DNA of 64,000 nucleotides from Amycolatopsis methanolica 239 (GCF_000739085.1 NZ_CP009110.1:1302001-1366000), one strand, 5' to 3'; positions 42,214-51,811 are shown, counted from the first letter of the stretch. The notes: generated by a model not told the origin, from the letters alone. Made by a program: numbers and translations.

Positions 42214-43458
42214 ATGTCCGCGCGAAAGCTCATCGCCACGCTCGGTGCGTGCGCCCTGCTCGCGACCGGTTGCGGGGGCTCGGCTCCGATGGGGGCCGCC
42301 GGCGCGGCCGCCGGACGCGACGAGGGCCCGGTGAAGATCGGCGCGTTGCACCCGGTCAGCGGGTCCAATGCGGTGGACGGGCAGCAGATGCGCCGCGGCG
42401 CCCAGATGGCGGTGGACGCCATCAACGCGGCAGGCGGCATCAAGTCCCTCGGCGGCCGCAAGGTCGAGCTGGTCACGGGGGACACCCAGGGCAAGGCCGA
42501 CATCGGCCAGAGCGAGGCGCAGCGGCTGATCTCGGCCGGTGCGGTCGGCCTGGTCGGCACCTACCAGAGCGCGGTCAGCACGAACGTCGCCGTGGTGGCG
42601 GAACGCAACCGCGTCCCGTTCGTCGCGGACGTGACCGCGTCCGACGCGATCTACGCCCACGGCTACAAGTACGTGTTCCGCGTGCAGCCGGGCAGCAAGG
42701 TCATCGCGACGGCCGCCGCGCAGTACCTCCAGCAGGTGTCGCAGCAGGCGGGCAAGCCCGTCAAGAAGGTCGCGTTCCTGCACGAGCAGAGCGATTTCGG
42801 CAGCGGCGCGGCGGACGCCTTCACCCAAGCCGCCCGGCAGCTGGGCATCGAGGTCGGCCCGAACATCAGCTACGACGCGGCGAGCGTCAGCGACCTGACC
42901 GCGCAGGTCACGCAGGTCAAGGCGTCCGGCGCGGACGTGCTGGCGGTGGCGGGCTACTACCGCGACAGCCTGCTGGCCGCCAAGGCGATCGCCTCGGTCA
43001 AGCCGGATCTCAACGCGGTCTGGGGCGTGTCCAACGGCGCCTTCGACCAGCCGAAGTTCGTCACCGACGCCGGTGATCTCGGCGCGCTGTACTTCAGCAC
43101 CAACTACCACTACGACGCGACCAACCCGCAGACCGCCGCGCTGCGCGAGCAGTACCAGCGCACGTACGGCGATCCGATGCGGACCGGCGCGGTGCTGTCC
43201 TACGACGCGGTCCAGGTGATCGCGCAGGCGGTCGAGAAGGCCGCCAGCACCGATCCGAAACTGGTCCGCGATGCCATCGCCGCCGCCCAGGTCGCACCCC
43301 TGACCGTGGGCGCGGGCCCGATCCAGTTCGCCCCCAACGGCGACAACCGCAACGCCATGGCGGTCCTGATGCAGATCCAGGACGGCCAGGTCAAGCAGGT
43401 CTATCCCCCGGAGAAAGCCGAATCCCGGCCCGAGTACCAGGTGACGTGGCGGCCATGA
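42214..43458 (+). CDS. branched-chain-type ABC importer, substrate-binding lipoprotein
   Basis: 414 residues: a lipoprotein signal peptide with lipobox 'LLATGCGG' (lipidated Cys20), then a type I periplasmic-binding fold: 'VKIGALHPVSGSNAVDGQQM', 'GRKVELVTGDTQGKADIGQS' and 'VAFLHEQSDFGSGAADAF'. LivJ-like proteins bind amino acids, amides, urea and aromatic acids. It begins a nine-gene plus-strand operon and its stop overlaps the first permease start by 4 bp. The attached catabolic genes suggest that the ligand is the pathway substrate rather than an ordinary amino acid. Confidence 0.92.
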   Translation: MSARKLIATLGACALLATGCGGSAPMGAAGAAAGRDEGPVKIGALHPVSGSNAVDGQQMRRGAQMAVDAINAAGGIKSLGGRKVELVTGDTQGKADIGQSEAQRLISAGAVGLVGTYQSAVSTNVAVVAERNRVPFVADVTASDAIYAHGYKYVFRVQPGSKVIATAAAQYLQQVSQQAGKPVKKVAFLHEQSDFGSGAADAFTQAARQLGIEVGPNISYDAASVSDLTAQVTQVKASGADVLAVAGYYRDSLLAAKAIASVKPDLNAVWGVSNGAFDQPKFVTDAGDLGALYFSTNYHYDATNPQTAALREQYQRTYGDPMRTGAVLSYDAVQVIAQAVEKAASTDPKLVRDAIAAAQVAPLTVGAGPIQFAPNGDNRNAMAVLMQIQDGQVKQVYPPEKAESRPEYQVTWRP

Positions 43459-44462
43459 GTGAAACAGCACAGCGGGCGGCGCTCGCCCCCGAAGTCTCCC
43501 CACCCCAGAAGAAGGACCGCGGTTTCCTCGGCCGCGCCGGCGTCGTCGGCGGTGTCCTCGTCGTCGCGATCGTCGTCGCGCTGCTGCAGTCGGGCAGCGG
43601 GCTGGTGGTCTGGCAGTCGGTCGTCACCGGCCTGCTGACCGGCGGTCTGTACGGCCTGATCGCGATGGGCCTGACGCTGATCTTCGGCGTGCTGGACATC
43701 GTCAACTTCGCGCACGGCGCGTTGCTCGCGGTCGCGATGTTCATCTCCTTCGGCATGGTGCAGGCCACCGGCATGCACCCCTACCTGTCGCTGGTCATCG
43801 CCATCCCGGTGTTGTTCCTGATCGGCGCGGCCGTCCACCGTGGACTGCTGTCCGGCACCGGCGGCAGCTCGCTGGAGAACCAGCTGCTCATCACGCTGGG
43901 CCTGTCGCTGCTGCTGGAGAACGGGCTGCTGATGCTCTTCGGCGCCGAGCCCAAGACCATCGCGCTGCCCAGCGACTTCCAGTTCCCGCTGCTGGGCGCG
44001 GTCGTCGCGGGGTCGCGGCTCTACGCGTTCCTCGGCGCGATCCTGCTCGGCGCGCTGCTGTACTGGCTGCTGCGCCGCACCCGGCTGGGCACCGCGATCC
44101 GCGCGGTCGCCGCGCACGGGCCGGGTGCGGAACTGGTCGGCATCAACGTCCGCCGGATCCACACGCTCACCTTCGCGATCGGCACGGCGTGCGCCGGTGC
44201 GGCCGCCGCGCTGGCCGGACCGCTGGTCACCGTGACCCCGACACTCGGCGAGCAGTTCAACATCACCGCGTTCGTCGTGGTGGTGCTCGGCGGGATGGGC
44301 AACGTCGTCGGCGCGCTCGTCGGCGGCCTGCTGATCGGGCTGGTCGAGCAGCTCACCACGATCTACCTCGGCGGGCAGTCCTCGCTGCTGGGCGTGTTCG
44401 TGGTGTTCATCCTCGTGCTCTTCCTGCGCCCGCAGGGCCTGTTCGGAAGGAGGAGCGCATGA
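43455..44462 (+). CDS. ABC importer permease, LivH-like
   Basis: 335 residues with about eight membrane helices. 'VVTGLLTGGLYGLIAMGLTL', 'FGVLDIVNFAHGALLAVAMF' and 'AVAAHGPGAELVGINVRRIH' (coupling helix region) mark the LivH family. It ends 'LFLRPQGLFGRRSA'. It overlaps the binding-protein stop by 4 bp. Downstream a 26-codon mini-ORF separates it from the second permease. Confidence 0.92.
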   Translation: MSETAQRAALAPEVSPPQKKDRGFLGRAGVVGGVLVVAIVVALLQSGSGLVVWQSVVTGLLTGGLYGLIAMGLTLIFGVLDIVNFAHGALLAVAMFISFGMVQATGMHPYLSLVIAIPVLFLIGAAVHRGLLSGTGGSSLENQLLITLGLSLLLENGLLMLFGAEPKTIALPSDFQFPLLGAVVAGSRLYAFLGAILLGALLYWLLRRTRLGTAIRAVAAHGPGAELVGINVRRIHTLTFAIGTACAGAAAALAGPLVTVTPTLGEQFNITAFVVVVLGGMGNVVGALVGGLLIGLVEQLTTIYLGGQSSLLGVFVVFILVLFLRPQGLFGRRSA

Positions 44463-44539
44463 GCGAGCTTGCGAGCGAATCATTGGACACTGCGCACTCG
44501 GCGAATGCCGCGCCGAGCGTCAGCGAGGTGCGCGCATGA
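44459..44539 (+). CDS. 26-residue coupled mini-ORF between permeases (MIRU-like)
   Basis: A short frame, 'MSELASESLDTAHSANAAPS' then 'VSEVRA', preceded by AGGAGGAG. Its ATG overlaps the first permease stop and its TGA overlaps the second permease ATG. The 77-base insertion keeps translational coupling in the manner of mycobacterial interspersed repetitive units, which are inserted at ATGA overlaps. Its GCGAGCTTGCGAGCGAATC stretch looks like a dispersed repeat. It may have no function as a peptide. Confidence 0.45.
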   Translation: MSELASESLDTAHSANAAPSVSEVRA

Positions 44540-45582
44540 GCACCATCACCATCGCCGGGCCGGCCGGCGCCGAGAAGGTCAAGGCGCCGCCGCTGCGCCC
44601 GCAGAACCGGCAGCTCGCGATCCTCGCCGTGCTGGTGCTGGTCGCGATCCCGCTGCCGCTCGTCCTGCCGCCGGCGCAGGGCGCGGTCGCCGTGCGGATC
44701 CTGATCTTCCTGCTGATGGCCGTCGGCTGGAACATCATGAGCGGGTTCGGCGGCATGTTCAGCTTCGGGCACGCGGCCTACTTCGGGCTCGGCGCGTACA
44801 CCAGCGCCTACCTGCTGGTGAAGCACAACGTGTCGCCGTGGATCGGGATGGTCGCCGGGATGGCGGCGGCCGCCGCGGCCGCCGTCCTGATCGGCTACTT
44901 CTCGTTCCGCTACAAGCTGCAGGGCGCGTACTTCGCGCTCGCCACGTTCGCCTTCGCCGAGATGCTGCGGCTGGTCGTGACCAGCAGCGCGTTCGCCAAC
45001 AAGGCGGTCGGGTTCACCGTTCCGCTGATCCCGGACTCGTCGCTGTGGATGCTGCAGTTCGAGGCCGACTCGCCGGCGTACTTCTGGGTCGCGCTGGTGC
45101 TGGCCGGTGCGGCGGTCGCGATCAGCATCGTGTTCCTGCATTCCCGCGCCGGGAAGTACGTGACCGCGATCCGGGACGACGAGCTGGCCGCGGCCTCGCT
45201 CGGCACGCCGGTGATGCGGCACAAGCTGATGACGGTGGCGCTGTCCGCCGCGATCACCGCGGTCGCCGGCACTTTCTACACCCAGTACTACCTGTTCGTG
45301 AACCCGGAACTGGGCTTCGGCTCGGCGGTCTCGATCCAGGCGATCGTGCCGGTGGTGATCGGCGGCATCGGCACGATCTGGGGCCCGGTGGTCGGCGCGA
45401 TCATCGTCGGTTCGCTCACCGACGTGACCGCGACGCTGCTGCGCACCCCGCCCGAGTTCCTGGGCTTCCTGCAGGGGCGCAGCGGTCTGGACGTGGTGCT
45501 GTACGCGGTGCTGCTGATCTTGATCGTGCGCCTGCTGCCGAAGGGCATCGTCGGAACGATCGCGGCGAGGTGGCGTCGATGA
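44536..45582 (+). CDS. ABC importer permease, LivM-like
   Basis: 348 residues with about nine membrane helices. 'LLMAVGWNIMSGFGGMFSFG', 'HAAYFGLGAYTSAYLLVKHN' and 'YFALATFAFAEMLRLVVTS' are LivM blocks; 'AIRDDELAAASLGTPVMRHK' is the cytoplasmic coupling region. It forms the channel with the LivH-like subunit. The stop overlaps the first ATPase gene by 4 bp. Confidence 0.92.
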   Translation: MSTITIAGPAGAEKVKAPPLRPQNRQLAILAVLVLVAIPLPLVLPPAQGAVAVRILIFLLMAVGWNIMSGFGGMFSFGHAAYFGLGAYTSAYLLVKHNVSPWIGMVAGMAAAAAAAVLIGYFSFRYKLQGAYFALATFAFAEMLRLVVTSSAFANKAVGFTVPLIPDSSLWMLQFEADSPAYFWVALVLAGAAVAISIVFLHSRAGKYVTAIRDDELAAASLGTPVMRHKLMTVALSAAITAVAGTFYTQYYLFVNPELGFGSAVSIQAIVPVVIGGIGTIWGPVVGAIIVGSLTDVTATLLRTPPEFLGFLQGRSGLDVVLYAVLLILIVRLLPKGIVGTIAARWRR

Positions 45583-46313
45583 GCATCGTCAGGGTCGACG
45601 GGGTCGGCAAGTCCTTCCGCGGGCTGCGGGCGCTGTCCGATGTAGACTTCGAGGTGGCCGAGGGGGAGATCCTCGGCATCATCGGGCCGAACGGCGCGGG
45701 CAAGACCACCCTGTTCAACGTCGTCTCCGGTGCGCTGGCCCCGGACACGGGGCGGGTCGCGTTCGCCGGGCAGGACGTCACCGGCCGGGCGCCGGACCGC
45801 ATCGCCCGCGCCGGGATGGTGCGCACGTTCCAGCTGATGCGGCCGTTTTCCAGCATGACCGTGCTGGAGAACGTGTGCCTGGCCGCGCAGCACCACCGGT
45901 TCGGGCGGCGCAAGCTGCGCGAGCACTCGCTGGAGGTGGTCGAGCGGGTCGGGCTCGGGCCGTGGGCCCACCGGGCCGCACCGGAGCTGCCTACGGCCGG
46001 TCTGAAGCGGCTCGAACTGGCCCGCGCGCTCGCGATGCGGCCGAAGGTCCTGCTGCTCGACGAGGTCCTCGCCGGTCTGGTGCCAGCGGAACGCGAACCG
46101 GTGCTGGACCTGCTCGCGCGGCTGCGCGAGGAGGAGGGCGTGACCCTGCTGTTCATCGAGCACATCATGGCCGCGGTGATGCGGCTGGCCGACCGCGTGC
46201 TCGTGCTGGACCAGGGCCGGGTCATCGCCGTCGGGTCGCCGCAGGAGGTCACCAGCGACGCCCGTGTCATCGACGCCTACCTCGGTGAGGAGCCGACCCA
46301 TGCTGACGCTTGA
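45579..46313 (+). CDS. ABC importer ATPase, LivG-like
   Basis: 244 residues. Walker A is 'GPNGAGKTT'; the Q-loop region is 'RTFQLMRPFSSMTVLENV'. The signature position reads 'LPTAGLKRLELARALAM' instead of a standard LSGGQ, and Walker B reads 'VLLLDEVLAGLVPAE' with Val after the catalytic Glu rather than Pro. This is a recognisable LivG subgroup. It overlaps the LivM stop by 4 bp and the LivF start by 14 bp. Confidence 0.92.
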   Translation: MSIVRVDGVGKSFRGLRALSDVDFEVAEGEILGIIGPNGAGKTTLFNVVSGALAPDTGRVAFAGQDVTGRAPDRIARAGMVRTFQLMRPFSSMTVLENVCLAAQHHRFGRRKLREHSLEVVERVGLGPWAHRAAPELPTAGLKRLELARALAMRPKVLLLDEVLAGLVPAEREPVLDLLARLREEEGVTLLFIEHIMAAVMRLADRVLVLDQGRVIAVGSPQEVTSDARVIDAYLGEEPTHADA

Positions 46314-47001
46314 GAAGGTGTGCGCCGGGTACGGGCGGATGCGGATCCTGCACGACGTCGACCTGCACCTGGGCGAGGGCGAGATCGTCGCGCTGGTCGG
46401 CGCGAACGGCGCGGGCAAGACCACGACGCTGCGCAGCATCTGCGGGCAGTTGAAGGCGTTGTCCGGCAGCATCACGTTCAACGGCTCGCCGACCGCGGGC
46501 CGCCGCCCGGACCAGCTCGTGCGCGACGGGCTGGTGCACGTGCCGGAGGACCGGGCGCTGTTCGGCACGCTGACCGTCGAGGAGAACCTGCGGATGGGCG
46601 CGTGGACGCGCACCCCGGCGCAGGCGGCGAAGTCGCTGGCCGAGGTCTACGAACTGTTCCCGGTCCTCGCCGAGCGCCGCACGCAGATCGCGCAGACGTT
46701 CAGCGGTGGTCAGCAGCAGATGCTGGCGATCGCCCGCGCGCTGATGGCGGCGCCGAAGCTGCTGATGCTGGACGAGCCGTCGACCGGCCTGTCGCCCAAG
46801 CTGACCTGGACGATGCTCGAAGCGGTCCGGCGGATCCGGGACAACGGGGTGTCGGTGCTGCTGGTCGAGCAGAACGCCAAGCAGGCGCTCGCGATCGCGG
46901 ACCGCGCGTACGTGCTGGAGAGCGGGTCGACCGTGCTGTCCGGCAGCGGTGCGGAACTCGCCGGCGACAGCCGGGTGCGGAAGGCGTACCTGGGACTGTG
47001 A
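46300..47001 (+). CDS. ABC importer ATPase, LivF-like
   Basis: 233 residues with canonical motifs: Walker A 'GANGAGKTT', 'GLVHVPEDRALFGTLTVEEN' in the Q-loop/LivF block, signature 'TFSGGQQQMLAIARALM' and Walker B 'LLMLDEPSTGLSP'. It completes the importer. The ATG at 46300 has GAGGAG upstream; its stop overlaps the GTG start of the next MmgE/PrpD gene, directly linking transport and catabolism. Confidence 0.92.
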   Translation: MLTLEKVCAGYGRMRILHDVDLHLGEGEIVALVGANGAGKTTTLRSICGQLKALSGSITFNGSPTAGRRPDQLVRDGLVHVPEDRALFGTLTVEENLRMGAWTRTPAQAAKSLAEVYELFPVLAERRTQIAQTFSGGQQQMLAIARALMAAPKLLMLDEPSTGLSPKLTWTMLEAVRRIRDNGVSVLLVEQNAKQALAIADRAYVLESGSTVLSGSGAELAGDSRVRKAYLGL

Positions 47002-48329
47002 CAGCGGTGGAATCGACTCGACGGCTCGGCGCGTGGGTGTCCGAACTGGACACCCCGGACGCGGTGCGGGACCGGCTCGCGCTGGTCCTGCTGGACGTCC
47101 TCGGGGTGACCGCGGTGGGTGCGGCGCAACCGGAGCAGCGGGCGTTGCGCGCGGCGTGGCGAGCCCCGGACGGACCGGCGCCGTTGATCGGGGCCGGTCG
47201 ATCGGTCACCGTTGACGCGGCGGCGTTCCTCAACGGGATGGCCCTGGTGTCGCTGGAGCTCGACGAGGGCAACAAGTACGCCAAGGGTCACCCGGCCGCG
47301 CACGGTTTCCCCGCGGTCCTGGCGCTGGCCGCGGACCTGGACAGCACCGGCGCCGACACCGCGGCGGCGCTGCTCGCGGCGTACGAGGTCGCGTCCCGGT
47401 TCGGCCGGGCCACGGCGCTCCGGCCCGGCGCGCACCCGCACGGCAGCTGGGGTGTGCCCGGTGCGGCGGCGGGCTGCGCGCGGTTGCTGGGGCTCGACGC
47501 GGAGCAGACCGCCGCGGCCATCGACACCGCGGCGGGCATGGCGATCGCCGGGCACTTCGACTCGGCGACCACCGGCAACCCGGTGCGCAACGCCTGGATG
47601 GGCGCCTCGGCGACCTCCGGGTTGGCGGCCGCGCGGATGGCGGCCGCCGGGATGGCCCGCAACACCGGCACCGCGGCGCTGTCCCTCGGCACGCTGCTCG
47701 GTTCGTTCGACCCGGGTGAGCTGACCGCCGATCTGGGGACGCGGTGGGACATCCAGCACGGCTACTTCAAGCAGCACGCGTCCTGCTCGTTCACCCACCC
47801 GGCGGCCGACGCGGTCCTCGCGCTGCGCGGCGAGTTCCCGGGGGCCGGCATCACGTCGATCCTCGTCGAGTCCCACGCGCTCGGCGCCGGCCTCACCGGC
47901 ACGGACTGGACGAACCGGTTGTCGGCGATGTTCTCCACCCCGTTCGTGGTCGCCACCGCGGCGCTGACCGGGCGGGTCGACCCGGACAGCGCCCTCGACG
48001 ACCCGGCGGTGCAAACGCTTGCGCAGCGGGTGCGGCTGGTCGCGGCCGACGACCTGACCGCCCGCCTGCCCGCCGAACGCGCCGCGCGGGTCACGGTCGC
48101 CTTCGACGACGGCACCACGCTCACCCGCGAGGTGCCCAACCCGGTCGGCGACGCCGACCACCACCCCCTGGCCGAGGACGACCTGGTCGCCCTGCTGAAG
48201 ACGTGGCTGCCCCGGCAGCCCGGGCTCGTGGACCGCGCCGTCGCGGTCAGCCACGAGCTGCCCGATCTGGCCCGCGTCGGGGACGCCCTGCGCGGGCTGG
48301 CCGGGCCGGACGAGAAGGAGCTGAACTGA
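46998..48329 (+). CDS. MmgE/PrpD family protein 2
   Basis: 443 residues. 'NGMALVSLELDEGNKYAKGH', 'PAAHGFPAVLALAADL', 'HPHGSWGVPGAAAGCARLLG' and 'FKQHASCSFTHPAADAVLAL' identify the family. The metal-free dehydratase fold suggests acid-base chemistry on a di- or tricarboxylate or an amide-bearing intermediate. It is only weakly similar to the MmgE/PrpD gene on the other strand of this island, so the two probably perform different steps. GTG start with 4-bp overlap. Confidence 0.86.
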   Translation: MTAVESTRRLGAWVSELDTPDAVRDRLALVLLDVLGVTAVGAAQPEQRALRAAWRAPDGPAPLIGAGRSVTVDAAAFLNGMALVSLELDEGNKYAKGHPAAHGFPAVLALAADLDSTGADTAAALLAAYEVASRFGRATALRPGAHPHGSWGVPGAAAGCARLLGLDAEQTAAAIDTAAGMAIAGHFDSATTGNPVRNAWMGASATSGLAAARMAAAGMARNTGTAALSLGTLLGSFDPGELTADLGTRWDIQHGYFKQHASCSFTHPAADAVLALRGEFPGAGITSILVESHALGAGLTGTDWTNRLSAMFSTPFVVATAALTGRVDPDSALDDPAVQTLAQRVRLVAADDLTARLPAERAARVTVAFDDGTTLTREVPNPVGDADHHPLAEDDLVALLKTWLPRQPGLVDRAVAVSHELPDLARVGDALRGLAGPDEKELN

Positions 48330-48958
48330 TGCGTGCCCTCGCGGTGACGCCCATCCACCTGCCCGCGGAGGAGATCCGGCGGCGGCAGGCCCGCTACGAC
48401 CGGCTCGCCCCGCCCGGCCTGGAGGTCGAGCTCGTCGACGTCGGCGCCGCCGCACCGGCTTCGCTGGACACCGACGAGTCCGTGCGTGCTTCCGAACGCC
48501 AGGTGGCCGCCGCCCTCGCGCGGGCGGGGGATGGCTACGACCTGGCCTTCCCGGACTGCGTGCTCGACCCCGCGGTGCCGGCCACCGTCGCGGCGGATCC
48601 GCGGCCGGTGCACGGGCTGCTGAAGCTGTCCGCGACCTACCTCGCGGGCAAGGGCGTGCGGTTCGGCGCGGTGGTGCGCAACGAGGCCATCGCCGCCGAG
48701 TTCGGCAAGCGCATCGCCGCCTACGGGCTGAGCGCTTACTTCGCCGGCACCCGCGTGCTGGACCTGCCGTTCGAGGCGATCGCCGACACCGGCACGTGGA
48801 ACCGGGCAGTGGGCGCCGCGGTGCGCGAACTGGCGTCGCTGGGCGCGACCGCGGTCATCAACGGCTGCTCGGCGGTGGACGTCGAACCCGCCGACCTGCC
48901 TGCCCGGATCGTCGACCCGACGGCGCTGGCGCTGCGGCTGCTGGCGGTGGAGGCGTGA
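48329..48958 (+). CDS. Asp/Glu/hydantoin racemase superfamily protein
   Basis: 209 residues. Two cysteines occupy the positions used for proton transfer in this superfamily: 'AFPDCVLDPAVPAT' and 'VINGCSAVDVEP'. Members include aspartate, glutamate and hydantoin racemases, maleate isomerase and arylmalonate decarboxylase. Next to a hydantoinase-like amidohydrolase, hydantoin racemase or an isomerase of the ring-opened acid are the best guesses. Its ATG overlaps the previous stop by one base (TGATG). Confidence 0.8.
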   Translation: MRALAVTPIHLPAEEIRRRQARYDRLAPPGLEVELVDVGAAAPASLDTDESVRASERQVAAALARAGDGYDLAFPDCVLDPAVPATVAADPRPVHGLLKLSATYLAGKGVRFGAVVRNEAIAAEFGKRIAAYGLSAYFAGTRVLDLPFEAIADTGTWNRAVGAAVRELASLGATAVINGCSAVDVEPADLPARIVDPTALALRLLAVEA

Positions 48959-50304
48959 TGGATCTCGTCGTCGCGGGCGCCGGTGGCGGCCTGGCCGGTG
49001 CGCTGCGTGCCGCCGAACTCGGGCTGAGCGTGGTCGTCGTCGAGGCCAGCGAGCACTTCCGGCGCGGCAACAACACGTCGATGTCGACCGCGATGTTCCC
49101 CGGCGCCGGTTCGCGCTGGCAGGCCGAGGCCGGCGTCGACGACTCGCCCGAGCGGTTCGTCGCCGACATCATGGCGAAGACGAAGGGCCAGGCCGATCCG
49201 CGGCTGGCCCGTACGCTGGCGGAGGTGAGCGCGCCGCTGGTGGAGTGGCTGGCGGATTCGGCGGGACTGCCGTTGTCGCTGGTCACCGACTTCAACTACC
49301 CCGGCCACGCGGTGCCGCGTTGCCACTCGATCCCGGGGCGGCACGGCTCCGGCGTCATCGACCACCTGGCCCGGCGGGTCGCCGAGCACGAGAACATCGA
49401 GCTGCTCGCGCCGGCGAAGCTGGTCGACGTGCTCACCGGTGCGGGCGGTGTCCACGCGGCGGTGGTGCGGTACCCGGACGGCACGGAGGAGGAGATCCCG
49501 GCCCGCGCGGTCCTGCTGGCCACCAACGGTTTCGGAGCCGATCGCGAGCTGGTCGCCCGGCACCTGCCGGAGATCGCGGACGCGTTGTACCAGGGCAGCG
49601 ACCAGTCGCTCGGCGACGCGTTGCGGATCGGCGAGAAGCTCGGCGCGGCGGTCGGTTACCTGGACGCCTACCAGGGCCACGGCGCGGTCGCGGCGAACGC
49701 GGGCACGCTCGTCGGCTGGGCGACGATCATCCACGGCGCGATCCTGGTGGACACGACGGGCCGCCGCTTCGGCGACGAGACCCGCGGCTACTCCGAGTAC
49801 GCCGCCGAACTGGCCGCCCGGCCCGGCGCGACCGGCTGGATCGTGCTGGACGAGACGATCTTCGAGCAGTGCCAGCCGTTCCAGGACTTCCGGGACACGG
49901 TCGCCTCGGGCGCGCTGGTGTGGGCCGATTCGGCCGAGGAGCTGGCCGCGGCCACCGGGTTGCCGGAGCTGGCCGACGAACTCGCCGTCGCCGGCGCGAT
50001 CGCCCGCGGTGAGCGCACGGATTCGTTCGGCCGCACCAACTGGGAGCGCCCGCTGTCCGGCCGCCTCGCCGCGGTGCGGGTGGTGCCGGCGCTCTTCCAC
50101 ACCCAGGGCGGTTTGCTGGTGAACGAGAACGCCGCCGTCGTGGACGCCCGGGACCGGCCGATCCCCGGCCTGTACGCCGCGGGCGGCGCGGCGGCGGGCA
50201 TCTCCGGTCACGGCGCCGCCGGATACCTGCCCGGCAACGGGCTCCTGCCGGCCTTCGGGCTGGCCTACCTGGCCGCGAACGACGTCGCACGTCGCCCGGC
50301 CTGA
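48958..50304 (+). CDS. FAD-binding dehydrogenase (fumarate-reductase flavoprotein-like)
   Basis: 448 residues. The FAD dinucleotide motif is 'VVAGAGGGLAGALRAAELGL', followed by 'VVVVEASEHFRRGNNTSMST' and, near the end, 'GLYAAGGAAAGISGHGAAGY'. The fold resembles fumarate reductase/ketosteroid dehydrogenase flavoproteins, which reduce or form C=C bonds next to carbonyls. A role in desaturating or saturating a pathway intermediate is likely. Its start overlaps the racemase stop (TGATG). Confidence 0.85.
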   Translation: MDLVVAGAGGGLAGALRAAELGLSVVVVEASEHFRRGNNTSMSTAMFPGAGSRWQAEAGVDDSPERFVADIMAKTKGQADPRLARTLAEVSAPLVEWLADSAGLPLSLVTDFNYPGHAVPRCHSIPGRHGSGVIDHLARRVAEHENIELLAPAKLVDVLTGAGGVHAAVVRYPDGTEEEIPARAVLLATNGFGADRELVARHLPEIADALYQGSDQSLGDALRIGEKLGAAVGYLDAYQGHGAVAANAGTLVGWATIIHGAILVDTTGRRFGDETRGYSEYAAELAARPGATGWIVLDETIFEQCQPFQDFRDTVASGALVWADSAEELAAATGLPELADELAVAGAIARGERTDSFGRTNWERPLSGRLAAVRVVPALFHTQGGLLVNENAAVVDARDRPIPGLYAAGGAAAGISGHGAAGYLPGNGLLPAFGLAYLAANDVARRPA

Positions 50305-50329
50305 TCGATCACGCGGAGGAAAACGAGAG

Positions 50330-51796
50330 ATGGCAACGACGGAACTGCTGGTCCGCAACGTGCGTGTGGTCCGGCCCGACGGCCCCGACGGTGAGCCGGA
50401 ACTGCTGGACATCGCCGTCAACGACGGCACGATCACGCGGGTGGCGCCGGACCTGCCCGCCGACGACGCCGCACGGGTGATCGACGGCCGGGGCCTGCTG
50501 GCCTTCCCCGGCGTGGTCGACGCGCACCAGCACTGGGGCATCTACAACGAGCTGTCCACCGACACGCGCACGGAAAGCCGGGCGAGCGCGCAGGGCGGCG
50601 TGACGACGTCGCTGACGTACATGCGGACGGGGCAGTACTACCTCAACAAGGGTGGGCGTTACCGGGACTTCTTCCCGGAGGTGCTGAGCAAGTCGGCGGG
50701 CAACGCGTACGTGGACTACGCCTTCCACCTTGCGCCGATGTCGGCGCAGCACATCGAGGAGATCCCGTACCTCGTCGAGGAGCACGGCGTCACGTCGTTC
50801 AAGATCTTCATGTTCTACGGTTCCCACGGGCTGCACGGCCGGTCGACGAGCCAGAGCGACTTCCTGATGATCCCGCCGGACGAGCGTTACGACATCGCGC
50901 ACTTCGAGTTCGTGATGCGCGGCGTGCAGAAGGCGCGGGAAATCCTCACCGAGTACGCACCGCACCTGTCGTTGTCGCTGCACTGCGAGACGGCGGAGAT
51001 CATGACGGCATACACGAAGATGGTCGAGCAGGACGGCTCGCTGACCGGCCTGCGCGCGTACAGCGCCTCGCGGCCGCCGCACTCGGAGGGCCTGGCGGTG
51101 ACCATCGCGTCGTACCTGGCGCACGAGACCGGGCTGCCGAACATCAACCTGCTGCACCTGTCGTCGGAGAAGGCCCTGTCCGCGGCGCTGACCATGGCGT
51201 CGGCGTTCCCGCACATCGACTTCCGCCGCGAGGTGACGATCGGCCACCTGCTGGCGGACGTCGACACGGCGTCGGGTATCGGGGGCAAGGTCAACCCGCC
51301 GCTGCGGGAGCGCGAGGACGTGGAAGCCCTGTGGCGGCACGTGCTGGCGGGCGAGGTGGACTGGGTGGTGAGTGACCACGCCTGCTGCCGGGACGAGTTG
51401 AAGTTCGGATCGGACCGGGAGGACGTGTTCTTGGCGAAGTCCGGTTTCGGCGGCGCCGAGTACCTGTTGCCCGGCCTGGTGGGCGAGGGCACCAAGCGGG
51501 GCCTGTCGCTGCAGAAGATCGCCGCGCTGCTGTCGTGGAACCCCGCGCAGCGGTACGGCCTGCTGCGCAAGGGAAAGATCGCGGAAGGCTTCGACGCGGA
51601 CTTCGCACTGGTGGATCCGGACGTCCAGTGGACGGTGCGCGCGGCCGACTCGGAATCCACCCAGGAATACACCCCGTTCGAGGGCTTCGCGATGACGGCA
51701 CGAGTCACGGACACCTTCGTCCGCGGCAACCACGTCTACGCGGACGGCAAGATCCAAGGCGAGCCGCAAGGACAATTCCTGAAGCGCGGCCGCTAA
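50330..51796 (+). CDS. hydantoinase/dihydropyrimidinase-like amidohydrolase
   Basis: 488 residues of the cyclic amidohydrolase superfamily. 'DAHQHWGIYNE' near residue 65 is the DxHxH metal motif; 'GVTSFKIFMFYG' contains the lysine that would be carbamylated; 'LSLHCETAEI', 'INLLHLSSEKAL' and 'DWVVSDHACC' supply the further His ligands and catalytic Asp. Such enzymes open hydantoins, dihydropyrimidines, cyclic imides or allantoin. It ends the importer operon, with a 25-base gap and GGAGG before its ATG. It is the strongest clue that the imported compound has a cyclic amide. Confidence 0.9.
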   Translation: MATTELLVRNVRVVRPDGPDGEPELLDIAVNDGTITRVAPDLPADDAARVIDGRGLLAFPGVVDAHQHWGIYNELSTDTRTESRASAQGGVTTSLTYMRTGQYYLNKGGRYRDFFPEVLSKSAGNAYVDYAFHLAPMSAQHIEEIPYLVEEHGVTSFKIFMFYGSHGLHGRSTSQSDFLMIPPDERYDIAHFEFVMRGVQKAREILTEYAPHLSLSLHCETAEIMTAYTKMVEQDGSLTGLRAYSASRPPHSEGLAVTIASYLAHETGLPNINLLHLSSEKALSAALTMASAFPHIDFRREVTIGHLLADVDTASGIGGKVNPPLREREDVEALWRHVLAGEVDWVVSDHACCRDELKFGSDREDVFLAKSGFGGAEYLLPGLVGEGTKRGLSLQKIAALLSWNPAQRYGLLRKGKIAEGFDADFALVDPDVQWTVRAADSESTQEYTPFEGFAMTARVTDTFVRGNHVYADGKIQGEPQGQFLKRGR

Positions 51797-51811
51797 AAAA
51801 GAAACCGCCGA

